Assembly (NCBI GenBank): GCA_964624625.1
Contig: CAZUXW010000001.1
Coordinates: forward strand, 62,001 to 126,000
Length of the DNA: 64,000 bases
Direction: 5' to 3'
Source of the DNA: PALSA-1180 sp964624625
GTDB lineage: Bacteria; Oederibacteriota; Muellerivitia; Muellerivitales; Muellerivitaceae
Within the stretch, counting starts at the first letter, position 1; the number at the start of each line of letters is the position of its first letter. Position numbers and translations under genes: made by a program. The notes below the pieces were generated by a model. It searched no databases. It saw nothing but the letters and a program-made list of their open reading frames with translations, and had not been told where the DNA came from. Positions 27,303 to 35,307 of the stretch are shown one piece after another.

Positions 27303-28508
27303 TTAGAGATTGACCTGCGCCTGGGCGATAACCGCCTCATACTGCAGGAAGTGTTTCTCGTAATTCACGCTCAGCTTGAACTTGTCCTTGGCTTGGAACC
27401 AATCCAACCCCACCGTCAAAGCGCTGTTATGGACGTTGTACTTGGAACCCGCCGTCTCATCCGCGTTGTAGTCCTCACCCCTAACCGCCAAACGCCAATC
27501 CTGGTAGCGGTAGCTGGCAGTGGCGTACCAACCAGTCGGTTTCGAAGTTAGGTTGTCGAAAGTAGCCGCGGGAGTTTGTTTGACCTGGGTTCCCGCCCAA
27601 GGATTGTAGTTATTTCCAGGCTCTAACCTGCCCTGGATAAACTCACCTTGAAGCTTCAACCCGCCCGCCGTAATGCGTCCCTCAAAACCATAGTTGCTGC
27701 GCTCGCCCAGGAATTGGGTGGGAGCGCCGACCGTTGTTTCCCATCCACTGTAGCCCGAACCGCCAAGATAGACAGCCCAGTTGGGATCGGTGACGGTTAA
27801 CCCAAAGCGCCCCGCCAAGTCCTTCGCTTCGTTATTGTCGATGTTGTTTTGCCCAGCTCCCTGGACAAGGGCGGCCGCGTATTCCAGGTTCACCGGACCA
27901 ACGGGAATCTTGCTTCCGGAAATCTGGAAGGTCAGGTCCCGGCGGGATTCCAAAGCCGTGGTGATCAGCGACGTATTGGCGAAATCCAACTCTCCGGAGG
28001 GAGTGCGCCCTTCCAAAGCCTGGGCGTATTTAAACTGGCCGAACTGGATATCGGCGAAAGGGATATAGGATCCCTTGATCCAATAATCCTTCAGCTGTTC
28101 GCCGTTAGAAACGCCCGGCTTGGCCGTAGTTGTCGCCAAGGGATCATATTGGATCCGATAGGCGATTTTCTTGTCGGCCAAGTCCCCGGCGAAGCTGATT
28201 TCCGCCCTTTTACCGGAGATCAGGTCATTGTAAAAGCTAATGCCAGTCGCAGGCTTGATGGGGGCTGAGAACCCCTTCGGCAGGAAAGTCTGGTTGCTTC
28301 CATCCGTGTACCAAACCTGCAGAAGCAGGCTGACCTTGGCAAACTTGTTCAGGTCATTGATACGGTTTGAAAGCCCTTCGATGTCGGACACCGTGATGGC
28401 GGCCGGCTTATCGTCATCATCCCCCGCATCCTCCGCTGCAAATACTCTAGCGGTCGTCAGGGACAAACCCGCCAGCAAAGCTAACAGCAAAGCAAATTTC
28501 TTTTTCAT
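27303..28508 (-). CDS. OprP/OprO-like outer-membrane porin
   Basis: 401 residues with a signal peptide (residues 1-24, ending RVFAAED), a coiled-coil-like start (ISDIEGLSNRINDLNKFAKV) and then alternating beta strands with aromatic girdle residues, as in the phosphate-selective porin O/P family. It would admit an anion. Its position directly in front of sbp and behind sulfur riboswitches A-C argues for sulfate rather than phosphate. No transporter-specific residues can be verified by eye. The C-terminal residue is Leu, not the more usual Phe. Confidence 0.85.
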   Translation of the reverse strand: MKKKFALLLALLAGLSLTTARVFAAEDAGDDDDKPAAITVSDIEGLSNRINDLNKFAKVSLLLQVWYTDGSNQTFLPKGFSAPIKPATGISFYNDLISGKRAEISFAGDLADKKIAYRIQYDPLATTTAKPGVSNGEQLKDYWIKGSYIPFADIQFGQFKYAQALEGRTPSGELDFANTSLITTALESRRDLTFQISGSKIPVGPVNLEYAAALVQGAGQNNIDNNEAKDLAGRFGLTVTDPNWAVYLGGSGYSGWETTVGAPTQFLGERSNYGFEGRITAGGLKLQGEFIQGRLEPGNNYNPWAGTQVKQTPAATFDNLTSKPTGWYATASYRYQDWRLAVRGEDYNADETAGSKYNVHNSALTVGLDWFQAKDKFKLSVNYEKHFLQYEAVIAQAQVNL

Positions 28509-28574
28509 GACACTTCCCCTTTTAAAATTTTTTCCTGGTTTTTATCGCGGCCAGAATCCCGCTCGGGGGTCCAA

Positions 28575-28710
28575 CAAAAAATCCCGGACCCCGCATCAAC
28601 AAGCGGGCCGGGATTATGAATGTCTCATAAATCACAACACCGCTTTAGCTCCCAGTTCGCCTCTTTTGAAGAAGCACGGTCGGGGCAAGTTGGACATTAA
28701 AGCCTCACCG
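28575..28710 (-). promoter_or_regulatory. SAM-II-like riboswitch, copy A, with terminator
   Basis: Minus-strand order: helix CGGU...ACCG with GG/CC, CUUUAA, UGU, CCAACUUGCC, a side hairpin, GGAGCUAAAGCGG, then terminator hairpin 28582-28614 and a T run. UAAAGC can pair with GCUUUA and GG with CC, the SAM-II pseudoknot layout. AAGCGG can instead pair with CCGCUU in the terminator arm. It is the last of three tandem copies before the porin, 67 bases from its start. Confidence 0.8.
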
Positions 28711-28741
28711 TTTTGCGTCTTGAGCCAGATAGGATTCCGCG

Positions 28742-28886
28742 CAAAAAAATCCCAAACCACTTAGCGTCAGCGGTTTGGGATTATGGGAATTCCAATAATC
28801 TTCCACCGCTTTAGTCCCTGTTCCTCCGCTCCGAAATATTCGAAGCGAAGACGGCCGGGGCAAGTTGGTCTTAAAGCCTCGCCGGT
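28742..28886 (-). promoter_or_regulatory. SAM-II-like riboswitch, copy B (core variant)
   Basis: Helix CGGC...GCCG, CUUUAA, GA, CCAACUUGCC, side hairpin CUUCGCUUCG..CGGAGCGGAG, then GGGACUAAAGCGGU and a terminator at 28749-28782 with a run of T. The only copy whose core reads GACUAAA instead of GCUAAA, which would weaken one pseudoknot pair. AGCGGU is a perfect match to ACCGCU in the terminator. Confidence 0.78.
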
Positions 28887-28954
28887 GCGATCAAACCGAA
28901 TTTACCTGTTTTTTGGCCCTTTTTCCGCCTCAAGCGGTCAAAAAGCCCTTAAAA

Positions 28955-29083
28955 CAAAAAACCCGGGCCGCTTTAAAAGCGGTCCGGGTTTAGGAGAAAT
29001 CCCTATAACTCTTTTTCCGCTTTAGCTCGCTGTTTAGTTCTTTCGAACAACGCCGGAGCAAGTTGAAACTTAAAGCCCGCGTT
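28955..29083 (-). promoter_or_regulatory. SAM-II-like riboswitch, copy C (leading type)
   Basis: GCGGGCUUUAAGUUUCAACU with UUGCUCCGGCG, then GCGAGCUAAAGCGG and a terminator at 28960-28990. One C is missing from the CCAACUUGC motif. The aptamer begins about ten bases downstream of the -10 hexamer of its own promoter. First of three tandem copies ahead of porin-sbp. Confidence 0.8.
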
Positions 29084-29094
29084 TGATGTGTTGA

Positions 29095-29123
29095 ATGTTA
29101 TCCGATTACCATTTTCCTGTCAA
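29095..29123 (-). promoter_or_regulatory. Sigma-70-type promoter of the porin-sbp operon
   Basis: TTGACA (29123-29118), 17 bases, TAACAT (29100-29095) on the minus strand, right before riboswitch copy C. Same spacing as the promoters of copies E, G and J. Confidence 0.8.
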
Positions 29124-29190
29124 CTAAAAATTTATTTTTTTTGCGCCTCAAGCCTTCTAACCTTTTTCCCTTAAAAAACGAATTCCAAAA

Positions 29191-29544
29191 CTAATTCAAA
29201 CAGACGGATAGGACCGCTCTTCGATTCTTGAATTTTCGGCTCGATTGTTTTTCCGAAAACTTACCTTTCAACTTGAACCTCGTAACCAGGACCCTTTCAA
29301 CCCTCCCGGCTCCGTCTGCGAAAACCTTTCCCCGAATGTCAAAGGGAATACGGCCGGTCACCCGAAAAGCGCCGCCACGCAAAATCAGGCTGATCTCCCG
29401 CCACTTTTCCGGAGGCAGCTGAAGCAGTCCCTCAAGATATTTAAGGCCCCATTCCGAAACACTTTGATGGGGGCTCCTTAATATGCGCTCCACTTCCCGA
29501 GACGCTTCCAGTGTCAAATCCACCTTAATCCCAATTGTCTCCAT
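29191..29544 (-). CDS. Unknown small protein behind tandem riboswitches
   Basis: 117 residues from ATG 29544 (METIGIKVDLTL), preceded by GGGTGG. An open frame continues upstream to 29670, but that part is the terminator of riboswitch D. The protein has a helical first half (SREVERILRS, SVSEWGLKYLEGLLQL), a beta-rich middle (GGAFRVTGRIPFDIRGKVF) and a basic tail (SEKQSSRKFKNRR). No family recognised. Its own promoter and two tandem riboswitches (E, D) put it in the sulfur regulon. It ends only 68 bases before the next promoter. Confidence 0.6.
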   Translation of the reverse strand: METIGIKVDLTLEASREVERILRSPHQSVSEWGLKYLEGLLQLPPEKWREISLILRGGAFRVTGRIPFDIRGKVFADGAGRVERVLVTRFKLKGKFSEKQSSRKFKNRRAVLSVCLN

Positions 29545-29624
29545 GGCATCCACCCTTTTCCGGGGAAAAGTTCCTACCCCCTCCGGTATTAGAGGAACGA
29601 CCGGTTCGCGTCCGGGGCGGAGCA

Positions 29625-29768
29625 ATAAACCCGGCCCCCTAATGAGCGGGTCGGGATATGGAAGAACCATGATCTCAACTCCGCTTTAGCTCCCTGTTTT
29701 CGGGGTTTTCCGCAATCAAGGAAACCCACGCTCCGGCCGGGGCAAGTTGGAAATTAAAGCCTCACCGG
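29625..29768 (-). promoter_or_regulatory. SAM-II-like riboswitch, copy D (weak terminator)
   Basis: CGGUGAGGCUUUAAUUUCC with AACUUGCCCCGGCCG, then GGGAGCUAAAGCGG and a hairpin CCCGACCCGCUC...GGGGGCCGGG (29629-29656). Mismatches in the stem and a T tract broken by A make this the weakest terminator. It is the second of two tandem copies before the gene at 29191-29544. Confidence 0.75.
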
Positions 29769-29825
29769 TACGACCTAAAATCATCTTGAATCAAAATTCA
29801 TACGCCGTCTCACCTAGGCAGAAAA

Positions 29826-29957
29826 CAAAAAACCCGGGCCGCTTTAAAAGCGGTCCGGGTTTAGGAGAATTCTCTTAAACACTGCAACCGCTTTAGCTCG
29901 CTGTTCGTTCCCTTTCGGAAACACGCCGGAGCAAGTTGGAAACTTAAAGCCCGCGTT
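29826..29957 (-). promoter_or_regulatory. SAM-II-like riboswitch, copy E (leading type)
   Basis: CGCGGGCUUUAAGUUUCCAA with CUUGCUCCGGCGUG, a GUUUCCGAAAGGGAAC side hairpin, GCGAGCUAAAGCGG, a GAGAAUUCUC hairpin and a strong terminator at 29831-29861 with six T. Nearly identical in the core to copy J at 46 kb. Confidence 0.82.
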
Positions 29958-29967
29958 TGATGTTAGA

Positions 29968-29996
29968 AATGTATTCTAAGTGAATGCTCTTGTCAA
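29968..29996 (-). promoter_or_regulatory. Sigma-70-type promoter before riboswitch E
   Basis: TTGACA (29996-29991), 17 bases, TACATT (29973-29968). The predicted +1 falls at the first base of the aptamer. Confidence 0.8.
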
Positions 29997-30025
29997 GGCC
30001 TTCTTTATTTTTTAAAGGACAGCTT

Positions 30026-30349
30026 TTAGCTCTTTTTGGAACGCCGCAGAATCTCCATTGCCGGAACGGTTTTTTCCCTGGCCATGGTGACCTTGGCGAT
30101 CTCATCGATTTCCCTGGCCTCCGCCGCCGAAGGCCTGGCGAACCGTAATTCGACATGCTCGGCGACGACCCGGTAAACCATTTCGGCGATTTTCTTGGCC
30201 AGGGGGTGGTGTCCGAATTCCTCCCGGAGGGTCTTGGTCACCGCGTGGTCGATAAACTGGTTGACGCTTTTATACCGCAGCTTGTTTTTGACCAAGCTCT
30301 CCAATTTCCGCTTCCCCATCCGGGGCCTGTAACTAATGACGCTTTCCAT
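30026..30349 (-). CDS. Putative ribbon-helix-helix DNA-binding protein
   Basis: 107 residues. Residues 10-50 (MGKRKLESLVKNKLRYKSVNQFIDHAVTKTLREEF) have the pattern of a beta strand followed by two helices, as in RHH (CopG/MetJ-type fold) proteins, then a helical C-terminal part ending in a basic tail (EILRRSKKS). It lies just upstream of riboswitch E, same strand. If the RHH assignment holds it could be a local regulator; MetJ, the methionine repressor, shares this fold, but I see no direct MetJ motif. No toxin partner is adjacent. Confidence 0.55.
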   Translation of the reverse strand: MESVISYRPRMGKRKLESLVKNKLRYKSVNQFIDHAVTKTLREEFGHHPLAKKIAEMVYRVVAEHVELRFARPSAAEAREIDEIAKVTMAREKTVPAMEILRRSKKS

Positions 30350-30722
30350 ATAATCATTCTCCGGTTTTTTTCGGGTATTGACGCGGAAGGCTTGTCAGAA
30401 TCTCGGCCCCTTGGTTTTCTAAACGGGGGGGCTGCCTAGCGTCTGGCCGGGTTAATTGTATGCGAAAAAGCGCCTTTTAAACAAACGATTTCAGTCCAAG
30501 GTCCTTACGATCTCTTTTTTCACTGAAATTTCATCCCTTCCGAAAACCCCCTCAAGTCATTTAGGGGAAAACCAGCGCCAGGGACCTGGTGCAGGTCAAA
30601 CATAGGTTTATATAATCCTATGCCCAAATACTCAACCTATCATTAATAAAAGTTACTCCACGGGGAAGAAAACCATTTTTTTGATTTCCTTACCCGCGGA
30701 GAGACAAGCCAATGGATAAAAG
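30350..30722. other. 373-base intergenic region with terminator-like stem and palindrome
   Basis: Between the second sbp and the RHH gene. On the minus strand CTCCGCGGGTAAGGAAA (about 30684-30700) can pair with a near-complement ending at about 30658, a likely terminator after sbp. CATAGGTTTATATAATCC followed by TATG at 30601-30622 is a 6-base-arm palindrome that resembles an operator. Nothing coding was seen. Confidence 0.5.
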
Positions 30723-31739
30723 TTATTTAGGCTGGTATATCTGGTCGAAAACTCCGCCATCGGCGAAATAAGCGGCCTGGGCCTTCCGCCACCCGCCGAA
30801 AACCTTATTGATGGTGAAGACCCGCACCTTGGCGAAGGTCTTCAGGTATTTTTGAGAAACTTCCTTCAGCCTTGGCCGATAATGGTGTTTTGCTACGATT
30901 TCCTGGCCTTCGGGCGTGTAAAGGTATTGAAGGTAGGCTTTGGCGACATCGGTCGTGCCATGCCTTTCCGTATTCTTATCCACCCAGGCCACCGAGGGCT
31001 CCGCCAAGATGCTGACCGAGGGCGAAACGATCTCGAAATTGTCGGAACCGAATTCCTGAAGAGTCAGGTAGGCCTCGTTCTCCCAGGTCACCAGGACATC
31101 CCCGATCCCCCTTTGGGCAAAGGTAGTGGTGGATCCCCGGGAACCCGTATCCAAGACCGCCACGTTCTTATAGAACTTCGACACGAATTCCCGCGCCTTA
31201 TCCTCAATCCCGTACTTTTCCAAGGCATAGCCCCAAGCAGACAAAAAGACCCAACGAGAAGCCCCGCCGGTCTTGGGATTGGGGGTAACCAAGCTGACAT
31301 CGGGCCTGACTAGGTCGTTCCAATCCTTGATGTTCTTCGGGTTCCCCTTACGGACCACGAAGCTGATCGTGGAAGTATAGGGCGAACTGTTATGGGGGAG
31401 CCGGAACTGCCAATCAAAGGCCAGTAATCCCGACTTTTCAGAGATCGCGTCGATGTCGTTGGCCAAGGCCAGGGTCACCACATCCGCCTCCAATCCATCG
31501 ATCACAGCCCGGGCCTGTTTGCCCGAACCACCGTGGGATTGTTGGATCGTCACGTCTTGTCCTGTTTTCTTCTTCCAGTAGTCCGCGAAAACCTGGTTAT
31601 ATTCTTGGTACATTTCCCGAGTCGGATCATAGGAGACGTTTAACAACTTCGCTTCCCCCGTCCCCTCGGCCGCCGCGGACAAAGCCCCACAGAACAAGAC
31701 CAGAGCCAGCCCCCAAAATCTTTTCTTGATTCCCTTCAT
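30723..31739 (-). CDS. sbp: Periplasmic sulfate-binding protein (copy 2)
   Basis: 338 residues, same length and plan as copy 1: signal peptide to about residue 24 (FWGLALVLFCGALSAAAEG), LLNVSYDPTREMYQ, QSHGGSGKQARAVIDGLEAD, NPKTGGASRWVFL, GSTTTFAQRGIGDVLVTWENEA. It differs at several loop residues (e.g. ANDIDAISEK, DWQFRLPHNSS), so the two may bind different oxyanions or affinities. It is the last gene of the exbB-exbD-tonB-receptor run, 45 bases past the receptor, which ties the receptor to sulfur uptake. Confidence 0.95.
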   Translation of the reverse strand: MKGIKKRFWGLALVLFCGALSAAAEGTGEAKLLNVSYDPTREMYQEYNQVFADYWKKKTGQDVTIQQSHGGSGKQARAVIDGLEADVVTLALANDIDAISEKSGLLAFDWQFRLPHNSSPYTSTISFVVRKGNPKNIKDWNDLVRPDVSLVTPNPKTGGASRWVFLSAWGYALEKYGIEDKAREFVSKFYKNVAVLDTGSRGSTTTFAQRGIGDVLVTWENEAYLTLQEFGSDNFEIVSPSVSILAEPSVAWVDKNTERHGTTDVAKAYLQYLYTPEGQEIVAKHHYRPRLKEVSQKYLKTFAKVRVFTINKVFGGWRKAQAAYFADGGVFDQIYQPK

Positions 31740-31784
31740 ATTCTCCTCCTCTTTCTCTCAAAAAATGGACCGGCAATTTCTAAA

Positions 31785-34253
31785 TCAAAACAGACTCAAA
31801 CGTCCCCCGATGTTAAGCACGATCCCGGGGTTCAACAGGTTGTTGTAATACCGAACGTCCAGCAAATTGACCACCCCCGCCGACAAGGTGATGTCGGAGA
31901 CTTTGTAACGGATCTTCAAATTCAGGGTGGAAAAGGCGTCGAAGCTCCCCTGTACGCCCTTGACAGTGTCAGTGTTGTTCGCTGTCAGGAATTCGGCATC
32001 GTGATAGGTATCCCAAATGGAGATGGCCCAGCGGTCCACATTGATATCCCCGCCAATATTGAAAATGACCGGCGAAACAAAGGGCACCTGCTTTCCCACA
32101 GCGGACGGCAGGACATCGTCCTGGACGAACCGCGAGGCGATAACGGTGGTATTGCCGTAAACCTTTAGGAACGGGAATACCTTCTGCCGGATCTCAGCGT
32201 CGAAGCCCTGGATATCCGCGACGCCGGCGTTCTGATACTCGGTGGTCGTAAAGGTTCCGACCTTCGTGCTTTGTGCGTAAATAAGATTCGTGAAATAATT
32301 ATCGAAGAAAGTCGTCGAAACGGTGGTGCCAGTCGGGAATTCATATTCCCCCCCCACCTCCGAACCCAAGTCCTCTTCCGGCAAGAGGGACGGGTTGGGA
32401 ATGGATGCCGAAGTGGCTGTGCTGCCGATATTGGTCAACTCGAAAGGGGCCGGCGGATTGAACGCCGTCCCGATGGAGGCCCTCAAGCTACCATGCTCGT
32501 TCAACTTTAATACCAGGCTGGCTTTCGGGTTGAAGCTGGTAAAGGCGTTTTGGGTATAACTGCTGGAAGTGGCGGTCGACTGGTTGTAGATATGGATATT
32601 GGTCGGTTCCCAGTAATCCAGCCTGGCTCCCAATACCAATGACAACGGATTGAAAATTTTCCATTGATCCTGGGCATAGGCCCCCGCAATGGTCTCCAGA
32701 AGACCCGTATTTGAACCGGGGACCTGCGTGCCTACATTAATATTGGTCCAATTGGGGTAATTAACCTGATAAAGATCAGTGGTCACATGTTCCAGGGAAA
32801 AGCCCGTGATGATTTCATGGTTGTCCAGGCGCCAGTCGAACTGAGCGTCCCCATAGGCCTGCCAATTGCCGAACCAGGGCCCCAAAATCTGGCCTATGAC
32901 CGCCCCCCCAAAAGCGGTGGTGGTGGTCGGCGGTAGTGCGTTTTCCGATTGCAGATGGGGTCCATCGGTGTAATCGCCGTTCACCGTAAGATCTAGATCC
33001 GGGTTAAGTTTTAGTTTGTACTCGAGGTAGGCCGCCGCGAAAGAATTTTGACCGGGCGTAGTCAAAAACTGGGATTGGGTTATTTTTAAGATCTGTCCGG
33101 TCCCCGCCAGCGAAACGGCCCCGCTCGAAATGGTGTTCCCGGTAGTCGCGTCCGTGAGATACGACGCTCCAATCTCACCCTGCTGATCGGCGGTTGGTTG
33201 GTCCCAATAGGAGTAATTCAATAAAAGACTCAGGGAGTTGTCGGTGTCCGGCGTCCAAAATAATTTAGCGGAAAGGTTGTCATTTTCCAGAACGGTCGGA
33301 GCGGCGAGACCGATGTTATAAATGGGGGCGCCGATACTGTTCGTGGTTGGAATGGCGCCTTTCACCGTGTTATTGACGACGATCGTCGCAGCCACTGAAG
33401 CGGCCAAAGGCGAGGCCTGAATATATTGGTAATCCGTATAACCCGCCACATGGGTATTCTCAATACCAAAAAAAACCGCGAAACTCTTGTCGATCCTTTT
33501 TTGATAATCGATATCGGTGGTGCGTTGGTTGGTACTGTCCCAGTTTTCGCTAAAATCAAATTCTTCCCCCAATGGTTCCTTGGTAATGATATTGATCACT
33601 CCCCCGACGGCGTCCTTGCCGTAAAGCGAGGAGAAGGGACCCTCAGCGACCTCCACATGGTCGACCAGCGGGCTGGGGATCCGGTTCCAGAAAACCCGCT
33701 CGTTATAGGCCTGGTTGAAGGGGAATCCATCGACCAGCACCAAGGTATTGTCATAACCCGAAATTCCGCGCGTAATGACCGTGGCCGCCTGTCCGCCCTG
33801 GGCGACACGGGAAACTTCCACCCCCGAAATGGTTCCAAGCGCGTCATCGAAATAATTCACGTCCTTTCCTTGGATATCGCTCTGGGTCACGATCTCCACT
33901 TGGGCGGGCGAATCTAGGACTTTTAATTTGGTTTTGGTCCCCGTGATGACCACGGCGTTCAACTCATAATCCGGAACAGAGTCCGCTTGATCCGGTAATG
34001 TCGGCGCGGGAGTTGGACTCGTGGTAGGAACGGGTGTCTCCGCCGGGTTGGCAGCGGATTGAGAGGTCTCCCGAATTTTTTTGGCCCGATGATGATGGTG
34101 GACCGGTGTGGTTTGGGGGGCAAGAGCCTCCTTGGCCGTTATCGTGGGGTCGGGGGTTAGAACCGGATCGGCCCAAGCCAAGATCGTTGAGCCCGATAAT
34201 ATAATTCCAAAACTTAAAACCAACCCAAAAATGCCTCCGAGTGTCCGTTCCAT
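31785..34253 (-). CDS. TonB-dependent outer-membrane receptor
   Basis: 822 residues. Signal peptide to about residue 28, a Pro/Thr-rich linker with HHHH at about residue 53, then a plug domain (NAVVITGTKTKLKVLDSPAQ as TonB box and start; VTQSDIQGKDVNYFDDALGTISGVEVSR; LVDGFPFNQAYN; EGPFSSLYGKDAVGGVINIITK) and a 22-strand barrel ending in RLSLF. In family terms it imports an iron complex, vitamin B12 or other large substrate. Here its genes are exbB, exbD, tonB and a sulfate-binding protein behind sulfur riboswitches G and F, so a sulfur-containing substrate is the more likely cargo. The substrate is not visible from sequence. Confidence 0.92.
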   Translation of the reverse strand: MERTLGGIFGLVLSFGIILSGSTILAWADPVLTPDPTITAKEALAPQTTPVHHHHRAKKIRETSQSAANPAETPVPTTSPTPAPTLPDQADSVPDYELNAVVITGTKTKLKVLDSPAQVEIVTQSDIQGKDVNYFDDALGTISGVEVSRVAQGGQAATVITRGISGYDNTLVLVDGFPFNQAYNERVFWNRIPSPLVDHVEVAEGPFSSLYGKDAVGGVINIITKEPLGEEFDFSENWDSTNQRTTDIDYQKRIDKSFAVFFGIENTHVAGYTDYQYIQASPLAASVAATIVVNNTVKGAIPTTNSIGAPIYNIGLAAPTVLENDNLSAKLFWTPDTDNSLSLLLNYSYWDQPTADQQGEIGASYLTDATTGNTISSGAVSLAGTGQILKITQSQFLTTPGQNSFAAAYLEYKLKLNPDLDLTVNGDYTDGPHLQSENALPPTTTTAFGGAVIGQILGPWFGNWQAYGDAQFDWRLDNHEIITGFSLEHVTTDLYQVNYPNWTNINVGTQVPGSNTGLLETIAGAYAQDQWKIFNPLSLVLGARLDYWEPTNIHIYNQSTATSSSYTQNAFTSFNPKASLVLKLNEHGSLRASIGTAFNPPAPFELTNIGSTATSASIPNPSLLPEEDLGSEVGGEYEFPTGTTVSTTFFDNYFTNLIYAQSTKVGTFTTTEYQNAGVADIQGFDAEIRQKVFPFLKVYGNTTVIASRFVQDDVLPSAVGKQVPFVSPVIFNIGGDINVDRWAISIWDTYHDAEFLTANNTDTVKGVQGSFDAFSTLNLKIRYKVSDITLSAGVVNLLDVRYYNNLLNPGIVLNIGGRLSLF

Positions 34254-34326
34254 GTTTTATCCTTTTGATTCAAATTGATCGGCCCAGCCATCAACTCAGT
34301 GAACAACGTGTCTAGAAAACTTAAAA

Positions 34327-34896
34327 TTACCCCAATAGTTGAAAAACGATCGGCAAAATGACTTCACAAGCAACCGGCGATCCTTGCGCATCGTAGGCCG
34401 GTGTAAATATTCCTTCCCTGACTTTCTCCACCGCGAACTGATCCAACACTTCGTAACTGCTTCCTTTAAACAGCCTCGCGTCCCGTACTTTTCCTTCCGT
34501 GTCAATCCGCACCACAACTATCACTTTTCCGGCGCCACCCAAGGAACGGGCCACGGCCGGGTAACTGTCGGGATCGATCAAATTTCCGACCCAACGGGGC
34601 CGATGGGCGGTTTGAGACGCCGGGACCCAAACGCTTTTTTCTTCCAACGGCTTTTCTTTTTCAGGCTCAACTTTTTTGACAGCGTTGTGATGCTTCTTAT
34701 TGGGGATAACCCATTCCTCCGCGGGTTTAACTTGGGCCAGCTGGGAAACCTGCAAAGACGCGATGGTCAAGTCCAAATTCGCCAAAATCGTTTGGGAATG
34801 GCGGAATAGGGACAGGTACAAAACCCCCACCAATCCCGCGTGCATCAAAAAGGAAAGGCCCGTATCTCCGATCAAGTTGCTTTCGTTCCCCTTCAT
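34327..34896 (-). CDS. tonB: TonB-family energy transducer
   Basis: 189 residues. One membrane helix near the N-terminus (about residues 12-32), a Lys/Glu/Pro spacer (VKKVEPEKEKPLEEK) and a C-terminal TonB domain: SLGGAGKVIVVVRIDTEGKVRDARLFKGSSYEVLDQFAVEKVR. The linker is short for TonB. Links ExbBD to the adjacent receptor. Nine bases after exbD. Confidence 0.9.
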   Translation of the reverse strand: MKGNESNLIGDTGLSFLMHAGLVGVLYLSLFRHSQTILANLDLTIASLQVSQLAQVKPAEEWVIPNKKHHNAVKKVEPEKEKPLEEKSVWVPASQTAHRPRWVGNLIDPDSYPAVARSLGGAGKVIVVVRIDTEGKVRDARLFKGSSYEVLDQFAVEKVREGIFTPAYDAQGSPVACEVILPIVFQLLG

Positions 34897-34905
34897 AACA
34901 GCCTC

Positions 34906-35307
34906 CTATTTTTCGGAAGCGAGGGCCACGCGTGAGACGCCCGCTTGTTTAATAAGATCCAAAACGTTGATCACTTGTTGATAGGGAAGTTTTCGGTCCG
35001 CCGCCAAAGTAACCCGCGTGTTGGGGTTGGAACTTACCTCTCTCGTTAGGGCCGCCTTCAGGTTTGCCTCGGTCGTTTTGGCGCTCTTATAAAGCAATTC
35101 CCCCTTTTCATCGACCGCGACCGACAAACTGACAGTAGTGGAGGTTTCCTGGTTCTGCGTTTTTGGGATGTTGATCTTCAAACCCGATTCGGAAACAAAG
35201 CTAGCCGTGACCATGAAAATAATCAAAAGAACCATCATGATATCGACCATCGGGGTAATGTTGATTCCCGTTACCGTACCGTCGTCATCGATATAATTCG
35301 CGCTCAT
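34906..35307 (-). CDS. exbD: Biopolymer transport protein ExbD
   Basis: 133 residues. INITPMVDIMMVLLIIFMV at residues 15-33 has the membrane Asp that carries protons, followed by a periplasmic domain (VSLSVAVDEKGELLY, then LAADRKLPYQQVINVLDLIKQAGV). Overlaps exbB by 4 bases. Confidence 0.95.
   Translation of the reverse strand: MSANYIDDDGTVTGINITPMVDIMMVLLIIFMVTASFVSESGLKINIPKTQNQETSTTVSLSVAVDEKGELLYKSAKTTEANLKAALTREVSSNPNTRVTLAADRKLPYQQVINVLDLIKQAGVSRVALASEK

Noticed and set aside
29544..29670. N-terminal extension of the 29191 gene
   Set aside because: This part is the terminator and core of riboswitch D.
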